18,573 bases of DNA from Bacteroidales bacterium (GCA_007130555.1 SLSH01000011.1:1-18573), one strand, 5' to 3'; shown: positions 1 through 7,372, numbered from the stretch's first letter. Notes: generated from the letters alone by a model not told the origin. Program-made: numbers and translations.

Positions 1-14
1 AATAAATTTATAAT

Positions 15-1424
15 ATGTTTATAGATATGCAAAAGTTAATTATATTTTTTTTAATAATAATAATAAGCGCCGGAGTACATGCACAAAAATATGAAAAAAT
101 AATTCATCAGGCGGGAATTAGTGATCGTAACTATGACGTAGTTATCAATCAAGAAGTTTCAATAAAAATTAGCATCTTGCAAGGCTCCATTAACGGAGAA
201 AAAATTTATAGTGAATTCCAGAATCTTGTAACTGATGAATATGGATTGGTCAGTATTGAAATTGGCAGGAAAAGTGGGTACGATAGTATTAATTGGTCAA
301 ATCCTCCTTATTATATTAAAACTGAAACTGACCCTGACGGCGGAACAAATTACAGTATTGTTGAAACAAGAGAATTATTAGAAATCCCGTCTTTAGTTAA
401 AGTTGAAGAAAAAAGTGAAAAAAAGATTGAGGAAAAAGTTGAAAGCGAAAGAATAGAAAGCGAAGAAATTGAGAGAGAAAAAGCAGAAAAAAAAGAAAGT
501 CCCGATGCCGATATTGAAAAACCGCAATCTGATAATATTCCCGAAATAATAACAACTAAGACTTCACGAAAATTTTCTATAAGAAGAAAAAATATTATCG
601 AACAAACTGTGATAAGAAATATCAATGCTGAGGAAAAAGCGGAATTATTAAATCACATCAAAGAATTAGAACGAAAATATGAACAATTAGCATGGGTTGC
701 TGAAAATACTAAAAACAGAAGTTTAATTAAAGATATTGAAAACAATAGGTACAAATCTGTACAAATTGGCAATCAAGTATGGATGGCAGAAAATCTAAAA
801 ACCACTAAATATAATGACGGCACAAATATAACGCTAAGAGAAACTGCTCAGGAATGGAACCAAGAAGCTCCGGGATACTGCTGGTATGAAAATGATTATA
901 GTACTTATGGGTACATTCATGGAGCATTATATAATTGGTATGCGGTTGACCCTAGAAGTAACGATGGCAGAAATATTTGTCCTAAAGGTTGGCGGGTACC
1001 CAGCGACAACGATTGGATAGAATTTGAAACATTTTTACATAAAAACGGATATAATTATGATGATTCTACTGATGGAGATTGGGAAAGCAATAATAAATAT
1101 GCAAAAGCTTTGGCTGCAACCGAACACATCGAACCCTCCGGAAATGTAGGCGCTGCTGGCAATAACGACTATCCCGAGAAAAGAAACGCAACAGGGTTCT
1201 CCGCTCTTATGAGTGGTTTTAGAATATATGACGGAAGTTTCTTCGAAATGGGTTTTTATGGATGTTGGTGGAGTTCTACAGAAGGAGGTCCATACGGAGC
1301 TTGGTATCGTGCACTTGGGTACGGCGGAAGTGGATTAGGAAGAAGCCATGACTATAAAAAAGTCGGATTTTCTATTCGTTGTATAAAAGACAGCATAAAA
1401 GGATTGGAAGAAAGCCCATTTTAA
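15..1424 (+). CDS. Secreted FISUMP-domain protein with charged coiled-coil linker
   Basis: A 469-residue exported protein. A hydrophobic signal peptide (about residues 5-23) ends in VHA before Gln24; translation may start at Met1 or at Met5 (position 27), since only 14 bases lie upstream. Residues about 38-125 resemble the beta-sandwich module often found at the N-terminus of Bacteroidetes surface proteins (pattern ISILQGS, YGLVSIEIG, DPDGGTNY). In those proteins this module usually ends in a segment like LLSVPYALYA; here it runs into a Lys/Glu-rich stretch (about 128-170) predicted to be helical or coiled coil, with a second helical stretch at about 205-230. Residues about 246-462 form a FISUMP domain (Fibrobacter succinogenes major paralogous domain), recognised from VQIGNQVWMAENLK, GALYNWYAV, CPKGWRVPSDNDW, ATGFSALMSGFR, WWSST and the closing IRCIKD. 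FISUMP proteins are surface or secreted, and their biochemical role is poorly known. It converges with the lipoprotein gene downstream. The domain call is firm; the function is unknown. Confidence 0.85.
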   Translation: MFIDMQKLIIFFLIIIISAGVHAQKYEKIIHQAGISDRNYDVVINQEVSIKISILQGSINGEKIYSEFQNLVTDEYGLVSIEIGRKSGYDSINWSNPPYYIKTETDPDGGTNYSIVETRELLEIPSLVKVEEKSEKKIEEKVESERIESEEIEREKAEKKESPDADIEKPQSDNIPEIITTKTSRKFSIRRKNIIEQTVIRNINAEEKAELLNHIKELERKYEQLAWVAENTKNRSLIKDIENNRYKSVQIGNQVWMAENLKTTKYNDGTNITLRETAQEWNQEAPGYCWYENDYSTYGYIHGALYNWYAVDPRSNDGRNICPKGWRVPSDNDWIEFETFLHKNGYNYDDSTDGDWESNNKYAKALAATEHIEPSGNVGAAGNNDYPEKRNATGFSALMSGFRIYDGSFFEMGFYGCWWSSTEGGPYGAWYRALGYGGSGLGRSHDYKKVGFSIRCIKDSIKGLEESPF

Positions 1425-1504
1425 GATATTGAATTTCAAGTTTTACCATATTTTATATTATATTCTTTTCAAAAAAAAATATTTGGTTTGTCTTGAAAAT
1501 CCAA

Positions 1505-2464
1505 CTATTTTTGAACAAACACAGTATTGATAAAAACATTGAACGCAGAGTCCGATGTATTCGTGTATTTTAAAGGTAATTTTATTTTATCAAAAAAATC
1601 CAAAATATTATCAGTTTCTTTTGCCCAGTAACCATATCCATATATTTCTGTCATAGGGAAATGACCTGTAAATTTTATATCAGGATGTATTTTTTTTAAT
1701 GACTCATATAGTCTGATACTTTGAATAACCTGCGAAATTCTGTCTGATTGTCCGTGAGCGATATATGTCGGTACTTTATAATTATTAATGTCATTAAAGA
1801 CGCATTGATTTTTCCATCTGTCGGGATTTTTTTCATAATTCCCGAGTGCTGCAATAAATTTTTGGTCATTCTTATATTCAGCAATATTAAAATATCCTGA
1901 AATACTTGCGACACCGACAAAAATTCTAGGCAAATGATATGCCGTCAAAACCGCACCTCTTCCTCCCATTGATAATCCGGCAACAAAATTATTCTGGTTT
2001 GGTTTAAGTAATCCGAACTGATTTTGAATATCAATAATTAATATTTCCAAAATCCATTTCAAGGTAGGATATTTCTTTTGCTGAATATCTGTTTCGTCAT
2101 AATTTTCATAGGCATATATACTATTTCCGAAGTTTGGAGTTATCAGCACATAATTTTGGGACAATGCTTTTTCGCAAAAATCCGTTAATATGCACCATGA
2201 ATCTATAAATGAATTATATGGAAGAAACATCAGAATTGTTCCTTCAGGTTCTCCTGCGGGATACCTGACATTAAGTGACGCGGCGAAACAACAATCATAT
2301 CTGTAATATATCAATGTATCCTGATGTACGGGAATTGGAGAAATATAATCAAGTTTTATTTCTGTTTTTTCTACAGTATCTTTATCCTGTTCTCTGTCAG
2401 TATATTTACAGGAATAGATTAAACTAAATACAATAACCGACAGTAAAAATAATTGTTTATTCAT
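1505..2464 (-). CDS. Esterase-like alpha/beta-hydrolase lipoprotein
   Basis: A 319-residue protein with a lipoprotein signal: a hydrophobic stretch followed by LIYSC, making Cys19 the likely lipidated residue. The body resembles the secreted esterase (esterase D / feruloyl-esterase-like) branch of the alpha/beta-hydrolase fold. It has TILMFLPYN, YVLITPNFGNS, the nucleophile elbow GLSMGGRGA with Ser165, and AHGQSD with Asp241 as the likely acid. In this family the catalytic His normally lies in a motif like HxWxYW near the C-terminus. Here the aligned stretch is YGYGYW (275-280), so the His position holds Tyr275; the nearest His is His268. The protein may be catalytically altered or use His268. 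It lies 41 bp downstream of the M23 peptidase gene on the same strand, with no separate promoter seen, so the two are probably co-transcribed. The fold call is good; the substrate is unknown. Confidence 0.8.
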   Translation of the reverse strand: MNKQLFLLSVIVFSLIYSCKYTDREQDKDTVEKTEIKLDYISPIPVHQDTLIYYRYDCCFAASLNVRYPAGEPEGTILMFLPYNSFIDSWCILTDFCEKALSQNYVLITPNFGNSIYAYENYDETDIQQKKYPTLKWILEILIIDIQNQFGLLKPNQNNFVAGLSMGGRGAVLTAYHLPRIFVGVASISGYFNIAEYKNDQKFIAALGNYEKNPDRWKNQCVFNDINNYKVPTYIAHGQSDRISQVIQSIRLYESLKKIHPDIKFTGHFPMTEIYGYGYWAKETDNILDFFDKIKLPLKYTNTSDSAFNVFINTVFVQK

Positions 2465-2505
2465 TTATTTGTATTATAATAATGGAAAAAATTAAAACAT
2501 ATAGT

Positions 2506-3519
2506 TTAATCAAAACTTGTTCCCGGAAATAATGCAAGTTTTATTAATTCATTATACTGTTCGGGCGTGGGTGTTAACATATATCTTAATGGATTTACCG
2601 AGGCTCCGTCTATTCTAATCTCATAATGCAAATGTGGTGCTGTTGATAATCCTGTGTTGCCTACAGCTCCGATTTTTTGCCCTCTTTTTACTCTTTCTCC
2701 TTCTTTTACGTTTATACTTGATAAATGAGCATATCTGGTTGTAATTCCATTAACTTCATGGTCAATAACAATCATATTCCCGTATCCTCTTCTTCCTCTT
2801 CCTCTCTCAACACCTAATACTACTCCGTCTCCCGATGCATAAACAGGAGTACCTGTCGGAGCTGTTAAATCTAAGCCTTCGTGCATATGTCTGATTCTCA
2901 TAATAGGATGAGTACGATAACCGTAAAAAGAACCTATACGAATAAGTTCATCTGTATGAATAGGTTGAATAAACGGCAAAGAACGAAGTTCTTTTTTATA
3001 AAATTTTACCGCATCATAAAGTTCATTATATGATAATGATTGAATATTTAATTTCTTTTCTACCTGATCCAACTTTAATGCAACTTTTTTTACTATATCA
3101 GTACTTAGATATCCGTCTAAATGCTTATACCTGTCAACACCCCCTACACCGGATTTCCTTAATAAAAGAGAAACCGTATCCTGATTATATGTTATCCGGT
3201 AAAAATAATTATCCCTGTATGCCAACTCTTCAAGTAGCTGTTCTCCCTCACTTAAACGCACATTCATTTCTTTAAAATGTTGTTTTAAAAACTTATTTTC
3301 GGCTTTCAAGATTACCTCTTTCGGAGTATCATAAAGCATCATAAATATAAAAACAAGTATCGCTGCTAAAAAAACGGACAAACTAAAAATAGGAATAAAT
3401 TTAGTAAGTATTCTTTTAAAACCAAATCCTATTTTTTCATACTGTAATGTACGTGGATTGAACTTATATTTCGGCTTAAATAAACGCATAAGTTTATTTT
3501 TATATAATCTTTTATTCAA
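2506..3519 (-). CDS. Membrane-anchored M23 (LytM) metallopeptidase
   Basis: A 337-residue envelope peptidase of the M23/LytM family, whose members cut peptide cross-links of peptidoglycan or regulate amidases. The N-terminus is short, basic and cytoplasmic, with a FNPRTLQYE motif that I associate with Bacteroidetes homologues. One transmembrane helix follows at about residues 38-63, then a helical linker (about 64-185). The LytM domain covers about 195-312. The zinc-site residues are present: His213 and Asp217 in HEGLD, and His298 in HLHYE with the neighbouring His296. His265 in YAHLSS is the additional conserved active-site His. The domain therefore appears catalytically competent rather than degenerate. 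The gene is divergent from alaS, with a well-formed promoter at 3530-3560, and is probably the first gene of an operon with the esterase-like lipoprotein. A role in cell-wall remodelling is inferred from the family. Confidence 0.9.
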   Translation of the reverse strand: MNKRLYKNKLMRLFKPKYKFNPRTLQYEKIGFGFKRILTKFIPIFSLSVFLAAILVFIFMMLYDTPKEVILKAENKFLKQHFKEMNVRLSEGEQLLEELAYRDNYFYRITYNQDTVSLLLRKSGVGGVDRYKHLDGYLSTDIVKKVALKLDQVEKKLNIQSLSYNELYDAVKFYKKELRSLPFIQPIHTDELIRIGSFYGYRTHPIMRIRHMHEGLDLTAPTGTPVYASGDGVVLGVERGRGRRGYGNMIVIDHEVNGITTRYAHLSSINVKEGERVKRGQKIGAVGNTGLSTAPHLHYEIRIDGASVNPLRYMLTPTPEQYNELIKLALFPGTSFD

Positions 3520-3529
3520 TAAAAACTCG

Positions 3530-3560
3530 CAAAATTAATTATTTAATCTAATTTTGCAAA
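3530..3560 (-). promoter_or_regulatory. Bacteroidetes-type promoter for the M23 peptidase gene
   Basis: Read on the minus strand, TTTG (3560-3557) is followed after 19 nt by TAATTTTG (3537-3530). This matches the Bacteroides consensus TTTG, 19-21 nt, TAnnTTTG. The -7 element ends 10 bp from the peptidase start codon at 3519, so the leader is very short. The -33 box lies inside the 12-bp palindrome ATTTTGCAAAAT (3551-3562), whose other half is part of the alaS -7 box, so the two divergent promoters overlap. Confidence 0.6.
3549..3556 (+). promoter_or_regulatory. Probable -7 element for alaS
   Basis: TAATTTTG matches the Bacteroides -7 consensus TAnnTTTG exactly, 67 bp upstream of the alaS start codon. 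No good TTTG lies 19-21 nt upstream, so this is a weaker call than the opposing peptidase promoter with which it overlaps. Confidence 0.4.
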
Positions 3561-3623
3561 ATATTATCAGTTTTTTTTAATATTATAATGTTAATAACAT
3601 AGCTTAGTAAAATTAAAATACGT

Positions 3624-6257
3624 ATGGAATCAAAAAAAGTTAGAAAACTGTTTTGCGATTTTTTTGAAAGTAAACAGCATAAAGTTGTTGAAAGTGCTCC
3701 TATGGTAATAAAGGATGACCCTACTTTAATGTTTACAAACGCAGGTATGAATCAATTTAAAGATATTTTTCTTGATATCAGAAAACCAAGATATACAAGG
3801 ATTGTAAATGCACAAAAATGTTTGCGTGTTTCAGGAAAACATAATGATATTGAAGATGTGGGACATGACACATATCATCATACAATGTTCGAAATGCTGG
3901 GAAACTGGTCGTTTGGGGATTATTTTAAAGAAGATGCTATTAAATGGGCATGGGAATTACTTACAGAAATTTATAAAATTGATAAAAACAAGATTTATGT
4001 TACGGTTTTTGGAGGAAATAAAACCGAAAAACTTGAAATTGATACCGAAGCCGAAAATATATGGGCAAAATATATTGACAAAGACCGGATTTTGCACGGT
4101 TCAAAAAAAGACAACTTTTGGGAAATGGGAGATACAGGACCCTGCGGACCTTGTTCCGAAATTCATGTTGACATAAGAGATGATGTAGAAAGAAAAAAAG
4201 TAAACGGAAAAGACCTTATAAATAAAGACCATCCTGAAGTTATCGAGATATGGAACCTTGTATTTATTCAATTTAACCGCAAAGCCGATTCAAGTCTTGA
4301 AATATTACCCGCAAAACATATTGATACAGGCATGGGATTCGAACGACTTTGTATGATATTGCAAAATAAAAAATCAAATTATGAAACTGATATTTTTAGT
4401 AAAATACTTAATAATATAGAAAAACTATCCGAAATCAAATACGGGAAAAAAACTGAAACTGATATTGCAATGCGGGTTGTGGCAGATCATTTAAGAAGCG
4501 TATCTTTTGCAATTGCAGACGGACAGATGCCTTCAAATGTTAAAGCAGGATATGTAATCCGTAGAATACTCAGACGTGCTGTCAGATACGGATACTCTTT
4601 CCTTAATTTTAATGAGGCTTTTATTTATAAACTTGTCCCCGTTCTTGTAAATACAATGGGAGAAGCTTATCCTGAATTGATATCTCAAAAAAATAATATC
4701 GAAAAAATAATAATGGAAGAAGAAAAAGTCTTTTTGAAAACTCTTGAAAAAGGGTTAAAACTGATTGAACAAAAAATCAAAGATATTAAAAAGAAAAACA
4801 GCAACAGCTTATCGGGAGAGGATGCCTTTATTTTATATGATACTTATGGCTTTCCGCTCGATTTAACAGAACTTATTGCAAAAGAAAATAATATAAGTAT
4901 TGATATTGACGGATTTAATAAAGAAATGAATAAACAAAAATCAAGGGCAAGAAACGATGCCGATACAAAAACAGGTGACTGGACAATAGTAAAAGAACTT
5001 GAAGATTTCAAATTTGTAGGATACGAAGAAATTGAACAATCTGTTTTTATTACCAAATATCGTAAAGTAGAACAAAAAGGAAAAACTGTTTACAATCTGG
5101 CGTTTAATGTAACGCCTTTTTATGCCGAAGCAGGAGGACAAGCCGGAGATACCGGATTTATAATTTCTAAAGATGAAAAAGTCCGCATTATAAATACCAT
5201 TACCGAACATAATACAACAATTCATATTACAGACAGACTGCCAAAAAATATTGATGCAGAATTTAAGGCTGTTGTTGATTCACTGAAACGTACCGAAACG
5301 GCAAAAAATCATAGCGCAACACATCTTATGCATTATGCACTACGGAAAATTCTCGGTAAACATGTAGAGCAAAAAGGCTCATTAGTTGACGAAAACAGGC
5401 TGAGATTTGATTTTTCGCATTTTAATAAACTTACAAACGAAGAAATAAGAGAAATTGAAAAAACGGTAAACTCTTTAATCAGAAAAAATATTACAATCAA
5501 AGAACATAGAAATATTCCGTTAAATAAAGCTAAAGAAATGGGAGCTATTTCGCTGTTCGGTGAAAAATACGGAGATTCTGTAAGAGTAATAAAATTTGAC
5601 GATGCTGTTGAACTCTGCGGAGGAACGCATGTTAATGCAACAGGAGAAATAGGATTCTTTAAAATAACAAGCGAAGCTGCAATTGCCTCGGGAATAAGAA
5701 GAATTGAAGCTGTTATAGGAGACAAAGCAGAAGAATTGATTTTTAAACAGTTTGATGACTTGAATGAAATAAATGAAATGCTTAATAACCCGAAAGATAT
5801 TAAGCAAAGTATATCTAAACTGATTGAAACAAATTCGGAATTAATCAGGAAAACAGAAAAATATAAAAAACAGGAACTTCAGATTATTAAAAATGAACTG
5901 GTAAACAAAGCAGAACTTATTAATAATAATAATATTGCTATTATTTCGGGAATAATTGATGTGTCCGAAGCAGACGATTTAAAAGAAATTTCTTCTCAGA
6001 TACGCGGGAGCATAAAATCATTTATATGTATTTTAGGAACAATTATTAATCAAAAGCCAAGTTTAATTATTGCCATTTCAGATGATTTGGTAAAAGATAA
6101 AAATTTACATGCCGGTAAACTTATCAGACTTGCAGCAAAAGAAATTAATGGTGGTGGTGGTGGACAAGCATTTATAGCTACTGCCGGAGGAAATAATCCG
6201 GAGGGTCTAGAAAATGCAATAAATTTAACTTTGAAAGAATTTAAAAACGTTTTGTAA
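3624..6257 (+). CDS. alaS: Alanyl-tRNA synthetase
   Basis: An 877-residue class II aminoacyl-tRNA synthetase, close to the usual family length, that charges tRNA-Ala in the cytoplasm. The N-terminal catalytic domain has MFTNAGMNQFKDIFL, the GDTGPCGPCSEIHVD segment and motif 3 (IDTGMGFERL), followed by the tRNA-binding helical region with ADHLRSVSFAIADGQ and IRRILRRAVRYG. The editing domain keeps all four zinc ligands: His563 and His567 in HSATH, and Cys665 and His669 in CGGTH. These are almost the same numbers as in E. coli (564, 568, 666, 670). The C-terminal DHHA1-type domain ends in a glycine run (GGGGGQAF, then ATAGG), encoded partly by a (GGT)n microsatellite near 6150-6163. The ATG at 3624 gives the expected N-terminus. 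The gene is divergent from the M23 peptidase gene and convergent with a cupin gene remnant only 11 bp after its stop codon. Confidence 0.98.
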   Translation: MESKKVRKLFCDFFESKQHKVVESAPMVIKDDPTLMFTNAGMNQFKDIFLDIRKPRYTRIVNAQKCLRVSGKHNDIEDVGHDTYHHTMFEMLGNWSFGDYFKEDAIKWAWELLTEIYKIDKNKIYVTVFGGNKTEKLEIDTEAENIWAKYIDKDRILHGSKKDNFWEMGDTGPCGPCSEIHVDIRDDVERKKVNGKDLINKDHPEVIEIWNLVFIQFNRKADSSLEILPAKHIDTGMGFERLCMILQNKKSNYETDIFSKILNNIEKLSEIKYGKKTETDIAMRVVADHLRSVSFAIADGQMPSNVKAGYVIRRILRRAVRYGYSFLNFNEAFIYKLVPVLVNTMGEAYPELISQKNNIEKIIMEEEKVFLKTLEKGLKLIEQKIKDIKKKNSNSLSGEDAFILYDTYGFPLDLTELIAKENNISIDIDGFNKEMNKQKSRARNDADTKTGDWTIVKELEDFKFVGYEEIEQSVFITKYRKVEQKGKTVYNLAFNVTPFYAEAGGQAGDTGFIISKDEKVRIINTITEHNTTIHITDRLPKNIDAEFKAVVDSLKRTETAKNHSATHLMHYALRKILGKHVEQKGSLVDENRLRFDFSHFNKLTNEEIREIEKTVNSLIRKNITIKEHRNIPLNKAKEMGAISLFGEKYGDSVRVIKFDDAVELCGGTHVNATGEIGFFKITSEAAIASGIRRIEAVIGDKAEELIFKQFDDLNEINEMLNNPKDIKQSISKLIETNSELIRKTEKYKKQELQIIKNELVNKAELINNNNIAIISGIIDVSEADDLKEISSQIRGSIKSFICILGTIINQKPSLIIAISDDLVKDKNLHAGKLIRLAAKEINGGGGGQAFIATAGGNNPEGLENAINLTLKEFKNVL

Positions 6258-6268
6258 TAAATATGTTT

Positions 6269-6478
6269 TTAATGATGGTCGTATTCTTTAGCTTCCTCAT
6301 AAGTTCTGTTCACAGTTCCTTTAGGATGTTCAGGCGGTCCGTATATCGTGTAAAGTTTTAATTCCGAATCTCCGATATTTCTGACTTCATGCCAGTATCC
6401 TGCTGGGATTAGAATTGCCCAATCATCCGAAACTTCTTCATCAACACTGGTACAATTGGCTTCGCCGAACTTTGTTTC
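6269..6478 (-). pseudogene. Cupin-domain protein, 3' remnant (5' end lost)
   Basis: On the minus strand an open frame of about 69 codons ends at the TAA at 6269-6271. It contains a recognisable cupin C-terminal half: GEANCT, DDWAILIPAGYWHEVRNIG, LKLYTIYGPPEHPKGTV and a His-rich tail. The PAGxxHxVxN strand and the YxPPEHxxGT segment are typical of small single-domain cupins. The frame has no start codon, meets a stop at 6479-6481, and lacks the N-terminal strands with the first metal-binding motif. Homologues of this type are about 110-120 residues (from memory), so roughly the first 40-50 are missing. Similarity stops where the palindrome-rich GC-rich block begins, and I find no 5' half elsewhere in the window. 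It is best read as a gene truncated by insertion, recombination or deletion. Confidence 0.75.
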
Positions 6479-6493
6479 TTAATCGTTGCTTAC

Positions 6494-6572
6494 GCCCTTT
6501 CAGGGCTTGATTGTTCCTTTTGTTTAACATACGGACTTCGTCCGATGTGATGCTTTTGCCCCTTCAGGGCAA
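6494..6572. repeat. Three small palindromes with TTC-containing loops
   Basis: Three short hairpins lie in 79 bp. GCCCT/AGGGC is at 6494-6506 with loop TTC. CGGAC/GTCCG is at 6532-6544 with loop TTC. TTGCCC/GGGCAA is at 6556-6572 with loop CTTCA. Spacing between them is 25 and 11 bp. The shared loop and the related first and third stems suggest copies or parts of a REP-like palindromic unit rather than chance. Confidence 0.6.
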
Positions 6573-6750
6573 GTGGGGGTGTAAAATTCTCCGCTGTCTC
6601 CGTTAGTGAATTATCTTGTGTTTTGGAAAAGTGTTCACAAAACTATTAAATTTTTCCCGCTTCCGCAAAATACACCTTATAGCTTTATTTACATAAGTCT
6701 GCCCCTGACAGCGGCGTACTGATCCTGCCGAAGTGGGTCCCAGATATATA

Positions 6751-6802
6751 ACCCGTGCCAAGCAGAGCGCCGGTACGGGTAGAAAGAAAACACACTACCC
6801 GT
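6751..6802. repeat. Two mutually exclusive hairpins sharing an arm
   Basis: ACCCGTGCC (6751-6759) can pair with GGTACGGGT (6772-6780) over 9 bp, with one G-T wobble. The overlapping arm ACGGGTAG (6775-6782) pairs perfectly over 8 bp with CTACCCGT (6795-6802). Because 6775-6780 belongs to both stems, only one can form at a time. The second stem's right arm overlaps by two bases the large inverted repeat that follows. Confidence 0.55.
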
Positions 6803-6845
6803 TTTGGCGGGAAATTTGCCTTTTTTGCAAATTTCCCGCCAAAAC
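6801..6845. repeat. 19-bp perfect inverted repeat with 7-nt loop
   Basis: The left arm at 6801-6819 (GTTTTGGCGGGAAATTTGC) is perfectly complementary to the right arm at 6827-6845, with loop CTTTTTT at 6820-6826. It is the strongest inverted repeat I see in the window. It is not a normal intrinsic terminator: the T-run sits in the loop, neither strand has a T-tract directly after the stem, and no adjacent gene ends here. Confidence 0.85.
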
Positions 6846-6944
6846 ATAAAAAAAGTAACAGTCTGTTCGGCATGAGGGCAAAAAACAAAACATTTAACTA
6901 AAAAATATATTTTCAAAGGGATTTTAATATTATAAAAATATACT

Positions 6945-7301
6945 CTATAAATTTCTGTCAGTAGCCATTATAGTAATTTTATTATTTTCATCAATAATAA
7001 TATCATAGTCGTAGCATTGACTTACATGGTCGGTTTTAATATGCTCAACATATCTTAATGTTACGGTATATACAATTTGTCCTGCGGAAAGACTATAATA
7101 AGTTGAAGTAGTTCCTGATGCGATATTATTAATACTTATCGTTTTTTTGTCGGATGTATTTATTTGAACATCTACATAACTTGGGCTATTATTAATAACT
7201 CTTATTTCGGGGTCTTCACCTTTACATTTTTTGCATCCGATTTTTGCAAGTGAAGAAAAACCTATAAGTATTATCAGAAATAATATTTTCAAGTTTTTCA
7301 T
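6945..7301 (-). CDS. Small secreted protein of unknown function
   Basis: A 118-residue protein that I do not recognise. Residues 1-19 form a signal peptide (KNLKILFLIILIGFSSLA), with likely cleavage after Ala19. Cys23 is preceded by KIG, a poor lipobox, so lipidation is possible but not convincing. A Cys-rich CKKCKGED segment (23-30) follows, then about 80 residues of alternating hydrophobic and polar strands (IRVINNS, YVDVQINTS, IVYTVTLRYVE, YDYDIIIDENNKITIMA) that suggest a small beta-sandwich facing the periplasm or outside. The ATG at 7301 is preferred over the in-frame TTG at 7343, because the promoter -7 box at 7341-7348 would place that TTG upstream of transcription. It lies between the repeat block and the DUF349 gene, which is divergent from it. 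Confidence 0.65.
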   Translation of the reverse strand: MKNLKILFLIILIGFSSLAKIGCKKCKGEDPEIRVINNSPSYVDVQINTSDKKTISINNIASGTTSTYYSLSAGQIVYTVTLRYVEHIKTDHVSQCYDYDIIIDENNKITIMATDRNL

Positions 7302-7340
7302 AATTCTGTTATAACAATTCTTCTTTATTTTTGAACGAGG

Positions 7341-7372
7341 CAAAGTTAATTTATTAGATTGTATTTTTCAAA
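7341..7372 (-). promoter_or_regulatory. Bacteroidetes-type promoter for the small secreted protein
   Basis: On the minus strand, TTTG (7372-7369) is followed after 20 nt by TAACTTTG (7348-7341), an exact match to TTTG, 19-21 nt, TAnnTTTG. Transcription would begin around 7334, leaving a leader of about 30 nt before the ATG at 7301. This supports the shorter start for that gene and shows that the gene has its own promoter. Confidence 0.65.

Larger units (their letters stand above)
6479..6900. repeat. Palindrome-rich, GC-richer non-coding block; candidate dispersed or mobile repeat
   Basis: About 420 bp that differ from their surroundings. The block is visibly richer in G+C, carries at least six inverted repeats, and has no ORF with convincing protein character. 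It begins at the break in the cupin remnant and ends where the sequence returns to AT-rich DNA before the small - strand gene. On the minus strand, 6570-6490 reads as a short peptide from ALKGQ to SPERA then stop. From memory such strings recur in spurious hypothetical proteins of Bacteroidetes, which would fit a dispersed repeat; I cannot verify this here. No transposase, clear terminal repeats or target-site duplication is visible. Alternatives are a structured non-coding RNA or remnants of an older insertion. Confidence 0.45.

Noticed and set aside
1425..1504. Terminator between the convergent FISUMP and lipoprotein genes
   Set aside because: Only a 7-bp complementarity (near 1434-1440 and 1492-1498) with a long loop; too weak to call.
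6801..6845. Inverted repeat as an intrinsic transcription terminator
   Set aside because: The T-run is in the loop, no T-tract follows the stem on either strand, and no adjacent gene ends nearby (the small gene ends at 6945 but its stop is about 100 bp away and followed by AT-rich sequence).
6685..6916. Two overlapping minus-strand ORFs of about 67 and 75 codons inside the repeat block
   Set aside because: They overlap in different frames, run through the 19-bp inverted repeat and alternative hairpins, and have no family-like composition. They look like by-products of a repeat with open frames by chance.
7302..7343. Longer version of the small secreted protein starting at a TTG at 7343
   Set aside because: The TTG lies within the promoter -7 box, and the extension would put a basic hydrophilic stretch before the signal peptide. 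The ATG at 7301 is better.
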